Source of the DNA: QHWK01 sp035315685
Lineage (GTDB): Bacteria > Acidobacteriota > Vicinamibacteria > Vicinamibacterales > CAVVIG01
Assembly (NCBI GenBank): GCA_035315685.1
Contig: DATFXR010000696.1
Coordinates: forward strand, 1 to 8,125
Direction: 5' to 3'
Length of the DNA: 8,125 bases
Made by a program: the position numbers and the translations under genes
Shown: positions 4,958-8,125 of the stretch, one piece after another
Numbering within the stretch: position 1 is the first letter of the stretch
Layout: every line of letters begins with the position of its first letter
Notes under the pieces: model-generated
What the model saw: the letters and a program-made list of their open reading frames with translations, nothing else
Databases searched by the model: none
What the model was told of the DNA's origin: nothing

Positions 4958-7522
4958 ATGAAACCACAGACACCCCGAGCTCGAGTATTCGTACTGGTTG
5001 GCGGATTGATTGTGTCGGCTGCCGTCGCTGGAGTGGCAGTGACTGCTGTGGTCGGCAGGCAGCCCGACAACAGCGTCCTGTTGCCGAACGGTCAGACGAT
5101 CACGCCGGCCGGCACGCAGATCCACGTCAACGATCGGCCGCTGGGAATCGCCGTCACGCCAGACGGCACGCAGGCAGCCGTCGCCACCGCGAGCAACTTT
5201 GCCTCGCGCGCGCTGCACTTCGTCGATCTCGCGACGCAGACCGTGGTGCAGACCATCCCGATCGGCAACAGCTTCGTCGGGCTCGCCTTCACTGCAGACG
5301 GCAACACGCTGTACGTCGGCGGCGGCGCCGACAACAACGTCAAGATTTTCAAGCGCACCAACGGAACGTGGGCGGCCGGCGACATCATCGCGATTGCCTC
5401 GTCTGCGCCCCAGGGTCTGAGCCTCAGTCCGGGAGGCGACAAGGTCTACGTCGCTCTGAACCGGGGTCACAAGCTCGGCATCATCGACACCGCGACCAAA
5501 GCCGTCGTTCAGGTGCCGACCGGCGCATTCCCGTACAGCACGGCGATCTCGGCGGACGGTCGCAAGGTGTACGTCAGCAACTGGGGCGGACGGCTGCCGC
5601 AAGCTGGCGACGCCACCGACGGATCGAACCCGGTTGTCGTCGATCCGGCGACGGGCATCGCCAACAACGGAACCATCTCGGTGTTCGACACGAGCGCGAA
5701 CCGCGTCGTCAAGGACATCGAGGTCGGCCTCCATCCCTCGGGGATGGCTCTCAGTCCTGATGGCAGCCGTCTGTACGTCGCCAACGCGAACAGCGATTCG
5801 ATCTCGGTCATCGACACGACGCGCGACGCCGTCGACAGCACCATCGACGTGCGGCTCACCGACTCGTCGCCGCTGGGCAGCGCGCCGAACGCGATCGCTG
5901 TGAGCCAGGACGGCGAGACGTTGTATGTGGCGAACGCCGGGAACAACGCGATCGCCGTCGTGGAGCCGCTCCGCCACGGACGCGCCGACAAGATTCGCGG
6001 CTTCATCCCGGTCGGCTGGTTCCCGACTGCCGTCGCGCTGACGAAAACCGAAGATCGTCTCCTCGTCGGCAACGGCTACGGCTTCGGGTCGATCGCACCC
6101 GCGCCAGCCGGCGCGCTCGGTCGACGGTATCAGTACCGCACCGGCGAGGTCTCGATCATCCCGGTACCGGAGAACCAGGGGCAGTTGAACAAGTACACCA
6201 AGCAGGTGATGGCGAACAACGAGACGCTCGGCGGGGGCGAATCGCCGGCTCGCAGCGAGCCCGCCGCGCTGCCGGTGTCGTCGCGCAAGGGCCACGAGTC
6301 GCCAATCAAGCACGTCATCTACATCATCAAGGAAAACCGGACCTACGATCAGGTGTTCGGCGACATCGCAAAGGGCAACGGTGACTCGTCGCTGACCCTG
6401 TTCGGGCGGGACGTCACTCCGAACCTTCATGCGCTGGCCGAGCAGTTCGTCCTCCTCGACAACTACTACACCGCCGGCGATCAGAGCGGCCTTGGGCATC
6501 AGTGGTGCGACGAGGCGTACGCCAACGACTACGCGCACAAGTACGGGAACGCGCGCAACGATTTCGCCGGGACGAACCCGATGGCGTTCGCATCGAGCGG
6601 ATTCGTCTGGGACAACGCGCGCGCGCACGGGAAGAGCGCGCGGATCTACGGTGAGTTCACCAACCGCACGGTGGTGACGCCGGCGAACGCGACCTGGACG
6701 GATTTCTACACCGCCTGGAAGAACCACACGCAGGGACCGGCAATCGTCGGCGCGTCGAGCGTGAAGAGCGCACAGCCGATCACCTCGCCGATCTTCCCCG
6801 GATACGACCTGCGGATCACTGAACAGCTGCGTGCCGACCTGTTCCTCCAGGAATTCCGCGAGTTCGAGCGCAACCAGAACCTGCCGGATCTCATCGTCAT
6901 GCTGCTGCCGATCGATCATACGCAGGGCACGACGCCCGGCTTCCCGACGCCGAGAGCGATGGTTGCCGACAACGATCGCGCGGTCGGCCGAATCGTCGAC
7001 GCCGTCTCGCACAGCAGTTACTGGCCGACGACCGCGATCTTCTCGACCGAGGACGATTCACAGGACGGCGCCGACCACGTCGACGGCCATCGCAGCGAAG
7101 CGCTGATCGTCAGCCCTTTCACGCACCACGGTTCCGTCGACAGCACCTTGTATTCCAACGCCAACCTGGTCCGCACCATCGAAGACATCCTCGGACTGCC
7201 GCCGATGAATCAATTCGACGGGGCGGCTCACCCGATGGCCCTGTCCTTCTCCAACGAGCCCAACACCGCACCGTTCGACGCGCTGCCCAACACGATTCCG
7301 CTCGACGAGATGAATGCGGCGGCCGGGTCGCTGCGCGGACTCGAGCGAAAGTACGCGCTCGCGTCGATGGCGATGGACTTCTCCGAGCCGGATAACGCAC
7401 CGGGCGACCTGCTCAACCGGGTGATCTGGCACTCGGTGAAAGGCGACGGCACGCCGTATCCGAGCCTGGCGCGAGCCGCCTGCTTGCCGGTCCTGAAGAA
7501 AGCCGGAACGGCGATCGAGTAA
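4958..7522 (+). CDS. YVTN beta-propeller fused to alkaline-phosphatase-superfamily phosphoesterase, exported
   Basis: This is an 854-residue protein. Residues 1-33 are a basic then long hydrophobic segment (MKPQTPRAR, then about 10-33) acting as signal peptide or anchor, with no lipobox. Residues about 40-410 are a YVTN-type propeller with blades marked by LYVGG (118), VYVAL (163), VYVSN (204), LYVANA (272) and LYVANA (322), each followed by an xSVID-like strand. After a linker (about 410-447), the phosphoesterase domain (PF04185 type, as in phospholipase C and AcpA acid phosphatase) begins at VIYIIKENRTYDQVFG with Glu459-Asn460. It continues with DNYYTAGDQS (502-511), LPIDHTQG with Asp653-His654, and STEDDSQDGADHVDGH with Asp699, Asp706-His707 and His711, all likely metal ligands. 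It should hydrolyse phosphate esters outside the cytoplasm; the substrate is unknown. The start at 4958 best fits the signal peptide and promoter. No Shine-Dalgarno is seen. Confidence 0.92.
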   Translation: MKPQTPRARVFVLVGGLIVSAAVAGVAVTAVVGRQPDNSVLLPNGQTITPAGTQIHVNDRPLGIAVTPDGTQAAVATASNFASRALHFVDLATQTVVQTIPIGNSFVGLAFTADGNTLYVGGGADNNVKIFKRTNGTWAAGDIIAIASSAPQGLSLSPGGDKVYVALNRGHKLGIIDTATKAVVQVPTGAFPYSTAISADGRKVYVSNWGGRLPQAGDATDGSNPVVVDPATGIANNGTISVFDTSANRVVKDIEVGLHPSGMALSPDGSRLYVANANSDSISVIDTTRDAVDSTIDVRLTDSSPLGSAPNAIAVSQDGETLYVANAGNNAIAVVEPLRHGRADKIRGFIPVGWFPTAVALTKTEDRLLVGNGYGFGSIAPAPAGALGRRYQYRTGEVSIIPVPENQGQLNKYTKQVMANNETLGGGESPARSEPAALPVSSRKGHESPIKHVIYIIKENRTYDQVFGDIAKGNGDSSLTLFGRDVTPNLHALAEQFVLLDNYYTAGDQSGLGHQWCDEAYANDYAHKYGNARNDFAGTNPMAFASSGFVWDNARAHGKSARIYGEFTNRTVVTPANATWTDFYTAWKNHTQGPAIVGASSVKSAQPITSPIFPGYDLRITEQLRADLFLQEFREFERNQNLPDLIVMLLPIDHTQGTTPGFPTPRAMVADNDRAVGRIVDAVSHSSYWPTTAIFSTEDDSQDGADHVDGHRSEALIVSPFTHHGSVDSTLYSNANLVRTIEDILGLPPMNQFDGAAHPMALSFSNEPNTAPFDALPNTIPLDEMNAAAGSLRGLERKYALASMAMDFSEPDNAPGDLLNRVIWHSVKGDGTPYPSLARAACLPVLKKAGTAIE

Positions 7523-7545
7523 GTCGACCGATTCAAGCCGCTTCA

Positions 7546-7595
7546 CCTCCGCTCGATGCCGCCGGCTGCCGACAGCGCGGCGCATCGAGCGGAGG
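7546..7595. terminator. Perfect 14-bp inverted repeat after the propeller-phosphoesterase gene
   Basis: CCTCCGCTCGATGC (7546-7559) is exactly complementary to GCATCGAGCGGAGG (7582-7595), with a 22-base GC-rich loop. It starts 24 bases past the stop at 7522. There is no T tract after the stem, so it is not a classical intrinsic terminator; it may be a U-less terminator, a transcript-end protector or a protein site. The remaining part of the 7523-7738 gap shows no gene. It contains an 8-base palindrome TGTCGACA at 7704-7711 shortly before the next gene, of unknown meaning. Confidence 0.5.
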
Positions 7596-7727
7596 GGCGC
7601 CCTCACGCGTTCCTTATCGGCAGTCCGTCTGCGGCACGCCCGCCCGAAAGACCTTCGCCCGATCGATCCCACATCAGTGTGCGCCGCAGTCCGCGGTGCG
7701 ACCTGTCGACACAGAGTCAGAAGGACG

Positions 7728-7733
7728 AAGGAG
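7728..7733 (+). promoter_or_regulatory. Ribosome binding site of the DUF3455 gene
   Basis: AAGGAG sits five bases before the ATG at 7739, within a purine-rich run (GAAGGACGAAGGAGAG). It fixes the start. Confidence 0.7.
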
Positions 7734-7738
7734 AGTGC

Positions 7739-8125
7739 ATGCAGAAGGGCAATACGATCTCGAAGCAAACCGTCAGGGTGTTCTCGCTCATCACGTGTGC
7801 GGCGCTGTTTACCGTAGTCACCGCGGCCAGTTCGCCGGCGGCCGAGCGTGATTCGCTCACGCCTCCACCGGTTCCGTTCGAAATTCACGTCGACGGCGAC
7901 CTGTTCCTCATCGGACACGGTGTCGGGACGCAGAACTACGTGTGTCTGCCGTCAAGTACCGGGTTCGCCTTCTCGTTGTTCACGCCTGAGGCGACGCTGT
8001 TCACCGACGATGCGGGGCAGCTCACGACGCACTTCTTCAGCCCTGACCGCGACCCGCGCGACTTCGGCGCCATTCGCGTGACCTGGGAACACTCGCGCGA
8101 CACCAGCACGATCTGGGGTGCGGTG
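7739..8125 (+). CDS. DUF3455 family secreted protein, N-terminal part, truncated by window edge
   Basis: The frame is open for 129 residues from the ATG to the window end, so the C-terminus is missing. AAGGAG five bases upstream sets the start. A basic N-terminus (MQKGNTISKQTVR) and a hydrophobic stretch to about residue 36 (ending near SSPAA) form a signal peptide. The mature part matches the DUF3455 pattern as I know it: VPFEIHVDGDLFLIGHGVGTQNYVC would be the opening strand pair (the GxGxQxYxC signature is at about residues 64-73), then FSLFTPEATLFTDDAG with a THFF motif, and later VTWEHSRDTSTIWGAV. The signature Cys is present. The family has no assigned function to my knowledge and is found in secreted proteins of soil bacteria and fungi. 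It appears to be a separate transcription unit. Confidence 0.8.
   Translation, partial: MQKGNTISKQTVRVFSLITCAALFTVVTAASSPAAERDSLTPPPVPFEIHVDGDLFLIGHGVGTQNYVCLPSSTGFAFSLFTPEATLFTDDAGQLTTHFFSPDRDPRDFGAIRVTWEHSRDTSTIWGAV

Noticed and set aside
4931..7012. 693-residue minus-strand frame opposite the propeller-phosphoesterase gene
   Set aside because: Low-complexity Arg/Asp/Val composition and no domain. The plus strand carries clear propeller and phosphoesterase motifs throughout.

Overview
The window looks like ordinary chromosome from a high-GC bacterium (roughly two thirds G+C by eye). The gene set is a Ycf48-like Asp-box protein, a YVTN-propeller fused to a phosphoesterase, a divergent gamma-glutamyltransferase and a DUF3455 protein, nearly all with export signals. 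This suggests Acidobacteriota, most likely the Vicinamibacteria group. That placement is inference from family content and style; there is no rRNA or marker gene here.

Layout. The left part is on the minus strand: a gamma-glutamyltransferase-family gene (605-2443) followed by the N-terminal half of a CapA-family (PGA_cap metallophosphatase-like) gene running off the window start (447 to 1). Between them, 463-598 is one long imperfect palindrome built from GTTC/GAAC repeats. A 69-base divergent promoter region (2444-2512) separates these from a plus-strand pair: an exported Ycf48-like Asp-box protein (2513-3559) and a cytosolic-looking M20 metallopeptidase (3556-4803) that overlaps it by four bases. 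After a 154-base gap with a candidate promoter comes a large exported or membrane-anchored protein with an N-terminal YVTN beta-propeller and a C-terminal phosphoesterase domain (4958-7522). A 216-base gap with a perfect 14-bp stem-loop precedes the start of a secreted DUF3455 protein (7739 to window end, partial).

How the genes may relate. The capA-like and ggt-like neighbours recall the capsule genes of Bacillus anthracis, where CapA and the transpeptidase-family protein CapD act on poly-gamma-glutamate; no CapB or CapC homologue is in view. The ggt-like product keeps the autoprocessing Thr-Thr but has lost nearly all residues that hold a gamma-glutamyl group in the E. coli enzyme, so its substrate is open. 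The plus-strand pair is probably translationally coupled. The other two genes look like independent transcription units. Three genes have clear Shine-Dalgarno sites (capA-like, ggt-like, DUF3455); the Ycf48-like and propeller genes have none and may have leaderless or nearly leaderless messages. I see no mobile element, CRISPR array, phage gene, tRNA or rRNA, and no convincing new multi-gene system.
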